Shown here in pieces: positions 38,908-46,346 of a DNA stretch of 58,163 nt. Below the pieces are notes generated by a model. That model saw only the letters and a program-made list of their open reading frames with translations. It ran no database searches and was not told where the DNA came from. This DNA is from a virus: positions 1 through 58,163 of IMG/VR virus record IMGVR_UViG_3300048044_000016, one strand, 5' to 3'. How positions within the stretch are numbered: position 1 is the stretch's first letter; each line of letters begins with the position of its first letter. A program made the translations under genes and the position numbers.

Positions 38908-40227
38908 ATGAACGTACCTGCGCTGAGACAATCCGTAGAAGACAAGATGGCTTGCGAGTACGGCTATGCACTTGCTCACACAGACCTAGTTCAGATTGGA
39001 GGGGTCAAGTTCCCCTCCACTGAGCCAGGGGAGCGCGGCCAGGACGTTCACGCGGTGCTGGCGCCCTATGCCGAGCATTGCACGCGCAAGAAGGTGCCAG
39101 CAGACTTTGTTTATCTCGAATCACTATGCAAAGCTATCGGCGATGAAGCATGGAGCATTCTTGAGTCCTGCCGCGACAATCTAACCATCGACTGGCAGAA
39201 CTTCATGGGAGCCGAAATCTCCTTCGGACTTGACGAAGACTTCCGGCCGACTTGGAGCTATGACCACGATGGGAAGCGAGTCCCGATATGGCCGGGATGG
39301 GGAATTAAGGACTCTGGAAAAGAGCCTATCTACTGCGGCATTATCGATCAACTGTATGTGATGCCCGGCGGCCGGTTGGCACTCGTTCCTGACTGGAAAA
39401 CTCATCCCCGCCCATTCCAGGCCGATACCGTGCAAGGGAAGCGTTACGACCTTGCAGTCATGATGCACTTGCCCGAACTTACAGAGAGCGAGTTTTCTCT
39501 TCGCTTCATTCGCTACGCCAATGCGGTGACCACCAAGAAGTATTTCCGCTCGGACGTTCCTGACCTCATGGAAAACATGCGCAGAGCGCGGGCGCGCCAG
39601 GTTGCCATTCATGAGAAGGTAGCCAACACCGAACCGCTTCGGGCGCACGGCGGCGCTCACTGTACTTATTGCCCCTGCACCTTGAACCCCGTCGCCTATC
39701 CCTGCCCCATCATGAAACTGAATCCGAATCTCAACATGAGGCCGGAAGAGCGGCTGAACTGGAAGCTGGTTTACGGAGCAATGGCAGCGGTGAATGACAA
39801 GGTTCTGCATCAGTTGGTGGATGGATCAGGACTCGAAATCTACTCTCAGGATGCCAACGGCAAGGTATACAAGTACGGCCCAAAGCCATCAGAGGAGACG
39901 ACGGCCCCACTGTTTGTTCAGGACGGCAAAGGTGGATTCGCAATGCCCATCCTCGACGCGCTGATGGACTGGGCCAACGCTAACCCCAAGGACCTCATCC
40001 CGCGCAAGGGAAGCCGGCCATGGTTCTGCAACCTCCGCATTGGATGGTCGCAACTCAAGAGCTATCTCAAGGCCAACAAGCGCGAGATCATCCACAACAA
40101 GATAAAAGACCTCGTGACCGTCAAGACAACTGTAGAGTACGGAGTTACGCTGGAAGCGGAAGTCGATGACGGAGTGGAAGAGAAGAAACATTGGGACGCT
40201 TCGGGTCCTGATGAAATGGAGTTCTAA
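38908..40227 (+). CDS. RecB/Cas4-like PD-(D/E)XK exonuclease with Fe-S-type cysteines
   Basis: A 439-aa nuclease. Catalytic core: His in 'RGQDVHAVLAPYAEH', Asp in 'YCGIIDQLYVMPGGRLALVP', 'DWKTHPRPF' and 'VQGKRYDLAVMMHL'. A Cys cluster 'CTYCPCTLNPVAYPCP' near residue 250 plus an upstream Cys is typical of RecB/AddB/Cas4 iron-sulphur nucleases. The C-terminal third (residues 290-439) is additional. Next to a Rad50-like ATPase and a recombination-type protein, it probably processes DNA ends in replication/recombination. Confidence 0.75.
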   Translation: MNVPALRQSVEDKMACEYGYALAHTDLVQIGGVKFPSTEPGERGQDVHAVLAPYAEHCTRKKVPADFVYLESLCKAIGDEAWSILESCRDNLTIDWQNFMGAEISFGLDEDFRPTWSYDHDGKRVPIWPGWGIKDSGKEPIYCGIIDQLYVMPGGRLALVPDWKTHPRPFQADTVQGKRYDLAVMMHLPELTESEFSLRFIRYANAVTTKKYFRSDVPDLMENMRRARARQVAIHEKVANTEPLRAHGGAHCTYCPCTLNPVAYPCPIMKLNPNLNMRPEERLNWKLVYGAMAAVNDKVLHQLVDGSGLEIYSQDANGKVYKYGPKPSEETTAPLFVQDGKGGFAMPILDALMDWANANPKDLIPRKGSRPWFCNLRIGWSQLKSYLKANKREIIHNKIKDLVTVKTTVEYGVTLEAEVDDGVEEKKHWDASGPDEMEF

Positions 40228-40379
40228 CAGTTCGCGCGTCATCTTGGATGGACAAGACTGGCCAGCCTCGGGTTAGAGGGAGAGCGCCCGCAGTATACGA
40301 GGAACTACGGGGAAGTGCCTTCAGAGAGCCGGAATCAAGCCCGGCCCGCGCGATTCAACCTTTCAGAAAGGGAACGACA

Positions 40380-42302
40380 ATGAAACTCAGCACCATCCAT
40401 CTTGAAGACTTTGGCCCATACGTGGACCAAACCGTCAACTTTGATCAGCCCCTCAACGTCATTCGCGGAGACTTAGCACAGGGCAAGACGAAGCTCTCGC
40501 AAGCCATCCAACTCAGCTTTGCCAAGATATGCGATGGCATCGACGGTAAAGGCTCCGGATTCCGTGACAAGATCCGTCTCGGGCAAGACAAGGCCATCAT
40601 CACCGCTGGTCTGGAAACTGCGCAGGGCACCATCCAAATCAGGACCACCTACGGACCCGGCAAGAGGGGGCGCGACTCTGTTGTGATTGCTGGAGAGGGC
40701 GGCAACGCTGTGAATCTTGCAGCCGGATTCCAGCAGTACCTTCAGCGCAGTGAGGAGCGTTTCTCTTGTGTCCTGGACTCGGAATACTTCACACGTCCCG
40801 GCACAGATCAGCGCGCCATCCTCGCATCGCTGGTGTTGCCAACACATCACGACTTCGACGCAAAGATGAAAGAGCTGGTCGAGAAGCATCTCGGCAAGGT
40901 CATCGACTGGAATGCGAGTCCTGTTGCCGTCATCGACAAGATGTTTGGAGACAAGAGCAGCGGCGTCTACAACGCCAGGACTCAGGCCAAAGCGGCTCTC
41001 GGCGCCATCTACATCCCACAGAAGCCAGTGCAACCTCAGTATCCTGCCGAGCTGGTCCAGCAGAAGCTACTGGCCTTGCGCGAGAAAGCTTCGCAGGAAG
41101 CGAAGAAGGTTAAGCGCTCTGGCACGGCGCAGACTGGCCGCATCGAGAAGGACATCGAGAACAAACAGAGCGACCTTCTCCTCCTCAACAACGACTACTC
41201 TGAGGCAATCAAGGAACGCGGAGCAATTGATTCACGGTTGCTTGATGGTCCTGAACTTGCCAAGCTCAAGCGCACACGCGACCAGCGATCGGCTTATGAC
41301 ACTCTTCAAACCGCTATCGATGCTTTCGCGCGCGAAATTCAGGGCATGAAGGATGCTCAGGAGATTTACGAAGGACTCCGCAGTGATGCCCATTGCCCTA
41401 CCTGCCATCAGGAGATCACTGCCAAGTTCATTGACGGCGAGATTGCCAAGCATAAGGAACTTGAGCAGCAGTCCGCGAAGTCTCAAAGTGAACTGATGAT
41501 GCAGCAAGCCGCACTCGGCAACATTACCGAGGCAGAAACAAAACTTGAGCATCATGAGCGCGATGTCGAGAAGAAACTGGAAAACGTCAAGCGCATCACT
41601 TCACTCTCCGAGAAGATCACGACAACCGAGAAGGCTATCAAGGTACTTGAAGCCTCCCTCGCAACTGCCAAGACTGCCGAGTCTGAGCCGGTCGATACGA
41701 CTGCGATCGATGCGGTGAACACTGAAATCAGCGAGTGGGAAGCAAGACTCGCGCCGGCAGTCCAGTACGAGTCAACCGTGACGCAGATCGAGACGGCTAC
41801 AAAGCAGTGGCAGGACAAGAAGAACGACGTGGACGAGTTGGAAACACTCTGCGAACACTTCGGCCCCAAAGGCATCAAGGCCACTCTTCTGCAGAATCAT
41901 ATCGGTGGGTTCAATGAGTCGGTGAATCGTGTCCTGAACTGGTGGGGATACTCGGCAACGCTCTCCTTTGAGCCCTACAGCTTCGACGTGGTGACGCCGG
42001 AGACTGCTCCGAAGACGCTTCCGGTCAAGGAACTGAGCGGTTCTGAGTTGTTCCGGTTCCTGGTGGCTCTCCAGTGCGCAATCTCCGTCTACTCCAAGAT
42101 CAAGATGGTTCTGATTGACAAGGCCGACATCCTGATCGACGCACACCGCGGAAAGCTCTTCGCGGGGGTAAAGCATCTGCTCGATACCGGGCTGTTGGAG
42201 AAGGCATTCATCTTTGTCGCTGACAAGCGGCGTGAGGCTCCGAAGCAAGAGGGAGTCGGGTTCTACCTGGTGGAGAAAGGAAAGGTTGAGAGACTTTCAT
42301 GA
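40380..42302 (+). CDS. Rad50/SbcC-like (SMC-type) ATPase with zinc hook
   Basis: A 640-aa ATPase started at the ATG at 40380 (AAAGGGAA upstream). Walker A 'NVIRGDLAQGKTKLSQAIQ', long coiled coil (residues ~220-560), a central zinc hook 'DAHCPTCHQEIT', ABC signature-like 'VKELSGSELFRFLVALQ' and Walker B 'IKMVLIDKADILIDAHR', where the usual catalytic Glu position reads Lys/Ala and may be altered. SbcC/gp46-type proteins work with a nuclease partner; no SbcD/Mre11 is seen, so the RecB-like nuclease upstream may fill that role (inference). Confidence 0.82.
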   Translation: MKLSTIHLEDFGPYVDQTVNFDQPLNVIRGDLAQGKTKLSQAIQLSFAKICDGIDGKGSGFRDKIRLGQDKAIITAGLETAQGTIQIRTTYGPGKRGRDSVVIAGEGGNAVNLAAGFQQYLQRSEERFSCVLDSEYFTRPGTDQRAILASLVLPTHHDFDAKMKELVEKHLGKVIDWNASPVAVIDKMFGDKSSGVYNARTQAKAALGAIYIPQKPVQPQYPAELVQQKLLALREKASQEAKKVKRSGTAQTGRIEKDIENKQSDLLLLNNDYSEAIKERGAIDSRLLDGPELAKLKRTRDQRSAYDTLQTAIDAFAREIQGMKDAQEIYEGLRSDAHCPTCHQEITAKFIDGEIAKHKELEQQSAKSQSELMMQQAALGNITEAETKLEHHERDVEKKLENVKRITSLSEKITTTEKAIKVLEASLATAKTAESEPVDTTAIDAVNTEISEWEARLAPAVQYESTVTQIETATKQWQDKKNDVDELETLCEHFGPKGIKATLLQNHIGGFNESVNRVLNWWGYSATLSFEPYSFDVVTPETAPKTLPVKELSGSELFRFLVALQCAISVYSKIKMVLIDKADILIDAHRGKLFAGVKHLLDTGLLEKAFIFVADKRREAPKQEGVGFYLVEKGKVERLS

Positions 42303-42727
42303 AAGCTCTGAGTGTACGCGCTCCGTGGTGGTGGGCAATCCTGCACGGTAAGCCGGTAGAGAATCGGGACTGGTCTACCAACTTTCGCGGCCGATTCTAT
42401 ATACATGCGAGCAAGTTCTGGAAGATAGATGAGATTTCCGACGATTGGGATGATGTGAAGTATATGGCTGCGCAGGACAATATCCCGATGCCTATCCCAG
42501 TCGGCAACGAGGCATCTCGTGACTTTACCGTGGCGATGCGTGAAGCGGGAGGCTGCATTGTTGGCTCTGCCGTCATCACTGATTGCGTGACGAAGCATCC
42601 GAGCGCGTTCTTTCAAGGTAAGTTTGGATTTCTGCTTGCCGATCCGATCATCTTCAGGACTCCAATACCGTTCAAGGGTGCGCTCGGTTTCTTCAATGTT
42701 CCGGATGATGTCCTGGTGAATCAATGA
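42299..42727 (+). CDS. ASCH-domain protein
   Basis: A 142-aa protein with the ASCH start 'MKALSVRAPWWWAILHGKPV', 'ENRDWSTNFRGRFYIHASK' and 'GCIVGSAVITDCV'. ASCH (PUA-like) proteins bind RNA or modified nucleotides; some hydrolyse N4-acetylcytidine. ATG overlaps the preceding stop (ATGA). Phages often carry them near replication genes. Confidence 0.85.
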   Translation: MKALSVRAPWWWAILHGKPVENRDWSTNFRGRFYIHASKFWKIDEISDDWDDVKYMAAQDNIPMPIPVGNEASRDFTVAMREAGGCIVGSAVITDCVTKHPSAFFQGKFGFLLADPIIFRTPIPFKGALGFFNVPDDVLVNQ

Positions 42728-43254
42728 TCGACTTGAAGATGTATCAGAAGCGTGTCGCCCAGCTCTACAACGACGAGCGTAAATGGTGGCGCAAGGAACT
42801 CGAAAAGCAAGCCACCAAGGCGGGATTCGTTCTCGATGTTGCCCTGGACGAAATCCTTCCCTACACGCAAGCACAATTCGGGAAGTGGCTCTGGACACAG
42901 ATTCAACTTGGGGTGATCCTTTGCCCCTACTGTGGGGCACCGATTGACATTCTGAGCATGGAGTTAGACCACAAGACTCCAAAACGCAGGCATGGGGGTC
43001 CTGAACTCGCCAACAAGCAGTGCATCTGCCGCAAATGCAATGGCAGCAAGGGCGACTTCACGCACGAGGAGTATGTGGAGATCGTCATGTTCATGCAAGG
43101 CCTTGGTGCTCCGTTCCGGCAGCGATTGGAAGGCGTGATGAGGAACGGCGGCATCGGGAACATGATGAGAAACTTCCCGCGCAAGGATGCGAAGGGCGTC
43201 AAGAAACCCGCGAAGCAAGAGGCTATCTACTTCGCCGAACTCCCAGAGTTTTAG
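42724..43254 (+). CDS. HNH endonuclease
   Basis: A 176-aa protein with an N-terminal helical region and an HNH nuclease core: 'LCPYCGAPIDILSMELDHKT' then 'GGPELANKQCICRKCNGSKG'. Zinc-binding CxxC pairs flank the H-N-H residues. Its ATG overlaps the ASCH gene stop. May be a recombination or packaging nicking enzyme rather than a homing endonuclease, since it is embedded in the operon. Confidence 0.85.
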   Translation: MIDLKMYQKRVAQLYNDERKWWRKELEKQATKAGFVLDVALDEILPYTQAQFGKWLWTQIQLGVILCPYCGAPIDILSMELDHKTPKRRHGGPELANKQCICRKCNGSKGDFTHEEYVEIVMFMQGLGAPFRQRLEGVMRNGGIGNMMRNFPRKDAKGVKKPAKQEAIYFAELPEF

Positions 43255-43271
43255 GTGGCATGGAGAGCGAA

Positions 43272-43592
43272 ATGGATCACAATTTTGATGAGTTTTTTGA
43301 GAGGCAGGCCGACTGGTCGCGTGTAACGTTTGGCCCAGATAACATACGCGGTCCCATCGGCCCACTGAAACATCTGGAAAAGGAATCACGGGAGGCGCAA
43401 GAGAGCAGCGGTGACATTGAGGAATATGCCGACTGTCTCTTCCTCATCTGTGATGCGGCCAGACGCGCAGGATTCACGAAAGAACAACTCATCGGAGCGG
43501 CGTTTGCCAAACTCGCAAAGAACAAAGCGCGGACATGGCCCGACTGGAAAACTGCTCCACCAGACACTCCCATTGAGCACGTTCGGCAGTAG
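43272..43592 (+). CDS. MazG/DUF550-like NTP pyrophosphohydrolase-type protein
   Basis: A 106-aa protein. 'EFFERQADWSRVTFGPDN', 'GPIGPLKHLEKESREAQES' and 'DIEEYADCLFLICDAARRAG' show the EExxE...ExxD pattern of all-alpha NTP pyrophosphatases (dATP/dGTP pyrophosphohydrolase group, DUF550). ATG at 43272 with GGAGAG four bases upstream; an ATG at 43260 is also possible. Such enzymes adjust nucleotide pools or ppGpp during infection. Confidence 0.75.
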   Translation: MDHNFDEFFERQADWSRVTFGPDNIRGPIGPLKHLEKESREAQESSGDIEEYADCLFLICDAARRAGFTKEQLIGAAFAKLAKNKARTWPDWKTAPPDTPIEHVRQ

Positions 43593-43641
43593 GCAATGTT
43601 TGGATAACATCACAATTCTAACCAACCGAAAGAGGTGATTC

Positions 43642-44321
43642 ATGGCAGCAAAAGTGCAACCGACGAAACTAACGACGTTCTTTGAGGGGCACCGTCGCAA
43701 ATGCTTCCTCGTCCAGTGGATTCAGCATTGCAACCGTGCAGGCGTCTCGACGATCAAGCTCGACATGCAGCTCCCGTTGCTCAACCAGTCGCTTATCGGG
43801 ATGAACGACGAGATCGGCGAACCGTTCGGCCTCATGGCCAAGAACGACAGCAAGACGGAGCGTTCGGCGATCAATGTCGAGATCGAGGGCATGACGCTGG
43901 ACATCTTCTCCACCGAGACACCAGCAAAGACCACTGGGTATCGACAACCGGCGCCAAGCTGATGAAGCTGTATCTGGCCACGGTGGGCGAAGGCGAGAAG
44001 AAGGAAGTCAACCTGCACATGGCGATATATGTCCCGTTCACCAAAGAGATGATGGAATGGGCAGCGATCCACTTGCACAAAGACTTCTACATCGAAACGG
44101 TGTACTCCAACTCGGAATCGAAGCTGGCCTTCGCAACGGCCGATGAGACGGAACTAGTGGACGACGATACGGAAGACGGCGAGAGTCCTGAAGAGGGCGA
44201 GGACGAACCGGAGCTTGACCCGGATGCCCAGGACGACATTCCATTCGAGACGCCGCCACCCGAGGGGAAATCAGGACCCGAAAAGCTGGCCGCTTACCAC
44301 CTAAACCACAACACAGATTGA
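43642..44321 (+). CDS. Conserved phage protein split by a -1 frameshift
   Basis: Two overlapping frames look like one protein. Frame A (43642-43962) begins MAAKVQPTKLTTFFEGHRRK and reads to 'GMTLDIFSTETPAKTT'; frame B, offset -1, continues 'VSTTGAKLMKLYLATVGEGE' and 'KKEVNLHMAIYVPFTKEMME' to 44321, ending in a very acidic tail. The two halves together resemble a phage family in which 'F.T.TP......TG..L....L..VGEGE' is continuous, so a -1 shift near 43930 (GCA AAG context) is needed. It could be programmed, a real mutation or a sequencing error. Acidic tail suggests an ssDNA-binding type function; unproven. Confidence 0.55.
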
Positions 44322-44337
44322 ACCAAACTCGCCAACT

Positions 44338-44360
44338 TGACAGACTTCAATCTGTTTTTT
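44338..44360 (+). terminator. Short rightward terminator
   Basis: ACAGA-CTTCAA-TCTGT stem-loop followed by TTTTT, 18 bases after the previous stop codon. Short stem (5 bp), so efficiency may be partial. Confidence 0.5.
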
Positions 44361-44361
44361 C

Positions 44362-44481
44362 TTGACTCCCGAACTGGCGCAAATTACCTTTAATAAGTCC
44401 CGCGCGCCAGCAACGGACCTCACCCAGAGGGTTGCTCCTCTGGTTAGGGGGCGGTAGTCCTTCACTTCCGCTCCCGCCCCC
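44362..44481 (+). promoter_or_regulatory. Promoter and two-hairpin leader upstream of AAA+ gene
   Basis: TTGACT (44362-44367), 17 bases, TACCTT (44385-44390), directly followed by TTTAATAAG-type motif (44390-44397). The leader holds hairpin CCAGAGG/CCTCTGG (44424-44443) and a perfect 8-bp hairpin GGGGGCGG/CCGCCCCC (44447-44481), then GAAGGAGGG and ATG at 44501. No T-run follows the second hairpin, so it would act on translation or stability rather than as a terminator. Confidence 0.55.
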
Positions 44482-44500
44482 TTGAAGGAGGGATGCACGC

Positions 44501-45274
44501 ATGGCATATAGGCGAGAAGTCAGAACTTTACAGTCGATCAGTCTCCCGGTTGCTCCTATTATCCTGATTCGTGAGGAAACGCCTCTCCCTGAACGATATG
44601 TAGAACCATTTTGGGCACGGGAACTCGTGGACGAATGGGGAAAGCGTCCTGAACTGGTTGCGGTTGGAGCCTATCCTACTCAATCTGTTTTGCTGCGCGG
44701 TCCGAGTGGAGTAGGAAAGACCACATCGGCACGATGGATTTCGCAGAAATTGAAGATGCCACTTTTCTCGCTATCGATGGCCAGGACAATCGAAAGCTAT
44801 ATGGGGGCTACGGGGAGCAACATTGAATCTGCTCTGCGGTATGCCATGGACTCTCCGGTCATGATTCTAGTAGACGAAATCGACGCTATTGCTGCGTCTC
44901 GACAGATGAAGAATTCGGACGTGGGAGAAATTTGGCGCATCACCAACACTTTCATTCAAGAGATGGACCGCTGGCATCAAGTCCCGCGCAATTCACTCCT
45001 GATCGCCACGACAAACATGAGTGACAAAGACATTGACACCGCAATCATTAGGCGTTTTGAATTGCAAGTCGAGATTTCTCTCCCAAGCGCCAAGGAACTA
45101 TCCCGCATCTCTGGTGTAGCGTGGCCGGATCAGTTCATTGTCAGTCATGCGGTATGCCGCCGAATGGTTCTTCAGGCTAAACGACGCTCAGTGCTTGCTT
45201 CATCCGACTATGAGCTCACTCTCGGGGCGATGATCTCAAGAGGAATTGCAGAGGCAAGCAATGACCCCTTCTGA
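44501..45274 (+). CDS. AAA+ ATPase
   Basis: A 257-aa AAA+ protein: Walker A 'LLRGPSGVGKTTSARWISQ', 'ESYMGATGSNIESALRYA', Walker B 'VMILVDEIDAIAASRQM', sensor 1 'LLIATTNMSDKDID' and arginine finger 'AIIRRFELQVEISLPS'. Related to FtsH/Rvb-type clade AAA cores without extra domains. Located at the head of the replication gene run, so it may load helicase or remodel replication proteins (inference). Confidence 0.85.
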   Translation: MAYRREVRTLQSISLPVAPIILIREETPLPERYVEPFWARELVDEWGKRPELVAVGAYPTQSVLLRGPSGVGKTTSARWISQKLKMPLFSLSMARTIESYMGATGSNIESALRYAMDSPVMILVDEIDAIAASRQMKNSDVGEIWRITNTFIQEMDRWHQVPRNSLLIATTNMSDKDIDTAIIRRFELQVEISLPSAKELSRISGVAWPDQFIVSHAVCRRMVLQAKRRSVLASSDYELTLGAMISRGIAEASNDPF

Positions 45275-45740
45275 GCAGGAGAGAGCGTGTTATTTGGCCT
45301 ATCCCCGCCACGTGGCCCCCGCCGCTGCTATCAAAGCCATTCGGAAGGCGGTTGATCGGCTCCGCAGAGGGTGCGATGAGTATGTCGCCATGAACTCCGA
45401 GACGGCCAGGCGGTTCCTATGGAAGAAAGCAACCGAGTACGCCAGGTCGCCAGCGGGACAAAAGCCGCCAGGACACGAAGACTACCGCCCTCACCCCGCA
45501 ACATGGTTCAATCAAGAACGCTATTTTGATGATCCTGCCGAATGGCAGAAACCGAACGGAGCAAGCAATGGAAAGCAGACTGGTACGAAAGCAGACCGGA
45601 CAGTTGATGCAGTCAGAGCCGCTGTCTCCCAAGCAGCAGATCATAGTCGCCCTCGGGACACTGGCATTGATGAGGGGCGGCGAGTACAGCCAGGCGACAC
45701 TGACAGCCTTTTCGGAAGGACTATCGAAGGAACCGTTTGA
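45261..45740 (+). CDS. Phage replication-associated protein
   Basis: A 159-aa protein started at the ATG at 45261 (AGAGG six bases upstream), overlapping the AAA+ gene end. 'YLAYPRHVAPAAAIKAIRKA' and 'FLWKKATEYA' followed by 'YRPHPATWFNQERYFDDPAE' form a motif pair common in phage replication proteins located before DnaB-type helicases. The C-terminal ~55 residues overlap the next gene in another frame and are low complexity. Possible helicase loader or initiator. Confidence 0.65.
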   Translation: MTPSEQERACYLAYPRHVAPAAAIKAIRKAVDRLRRGCDEYVAMNSETARRFLWKKATEYARSPAGQKPPGHEDYRPHPATWFNQERYFDDPAEWQKPNGASNGKQTGTKADRTVDAVRAAVSQAADHSRPRDTGIDEGRRVQPGDTDSLFGRTIEGTV

Positions 45741-46089
45741 GGATGTGATTGCAACCATCCAAAAGATCGCAGAGAGCCCGCGGCGTGACCGGGAAACCGC
45801 GTGTCCTGACTTCGGTACGCTTTTGGTGGCCATCCGGTCCATCCGGCACCCGCAAAGGCACCTGAGAGGCATTGTGGCGAAACTGGCGCGCATCTTTGGC
45901 GTGACGGCCGATGAGGAACTGCTCTCGCTGTACGAGGAGCGCGCCGGACACAGGACAGATCAGGACATGGATACGGCTTATCGAGTTCTGAGCCAGGATG
46001 AAACGCTGAAGAGGATGCCCACGCCGGCTGCTTTTCTCAGCGCGTGCGGCGTTCCGAAAGTCTACCGGGATGGGACGAGGCCGGAATGA
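45568..46089 (+). CDS. Hypothetical replication-region protein
   Basis: A 173-aa protein from ATG 45568 (GGAG six bases upstream). It overlaps the previous gene by 173 bases in a different frame. Helical: 'LSPKQQIIVALGTLALMRGG', 'FEDVIATIQKIAESPRRDRE', 'YRVLSQDETLKRMPTPAAFL'. Ends with an ATGA overlap to the next ORF. Perhaps a primosome accessory; not recognised. Confidence 0.55.
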   Translation: MESRLVRKQTGQLMQSEPLSPKQQIIVALGTLALMRGGEYSQATLTAFSEGLSKEPFEDVIATIQKIAESPRRDRETACPDFGTLLVAIRSIRHPQRHLRGIVAKLARIFGVTADEELLSLYEERAGHRTDQDMDTAYRVLSQDETLKRMPTPAAFLSACGVPKVYRDGTRPE

Positions 46090-46346
46090 GGTATCTCTCC
46101 CTATTCAGCGGCCTTGAGGGTGCGACCCTTGCTTGGCATCATCTCGGATGCAATTGTCTTTCTACTCCACATAGCACTCCATTCAAAGGGGTTTGCAGAC
46201 AAAAAGGTTCGAAAACTTTTCGTGTACAGATCGGAGCGCATGGAGTCAAGCACTACCTTGGAATGTCGAAAACGGCAGAAGATGGAGCCCGAATTTACGA
46301 TGAGGCCGCAAAAAGATTGCACGGAGAATTCGCATGGACGAACTGA
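46086..46346 (+). pseudogene. Chimeric relic: C5-methyltransferase N-terminus fused to AP2 domain
   Basis: An 86-aa ORF. The first 22 residues 'MRYLSLFSGLEGATLAWHHL' match the SAM-binding start of DNA cytosine-5 methyltransferases (usually 'LSLFSGIE..T.A...LG'). From residue ~30 it switches to 'FKGVCRQKGSKTFRVQIGAH', 'VKHYLGMSKTAEDGARIYDE' and 'AAKRLHGEFAWTN', the AP2 DNA-binding domain of phage HNH homing endonucleases. The rest of both genes is absent. This suggests a homing endonuclease invaded a phage methyltransferase gene and both were then lost. It overlaps the dnaB start. Confidence 0.65.

Noticed and set aside
43701-43920. Upstream half of the 43701-44321 frame as a separate gene start
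   Set aside because: That part is Arg/Gln-rich shadow of frame A; only the part after about 43930 looks like real protein.
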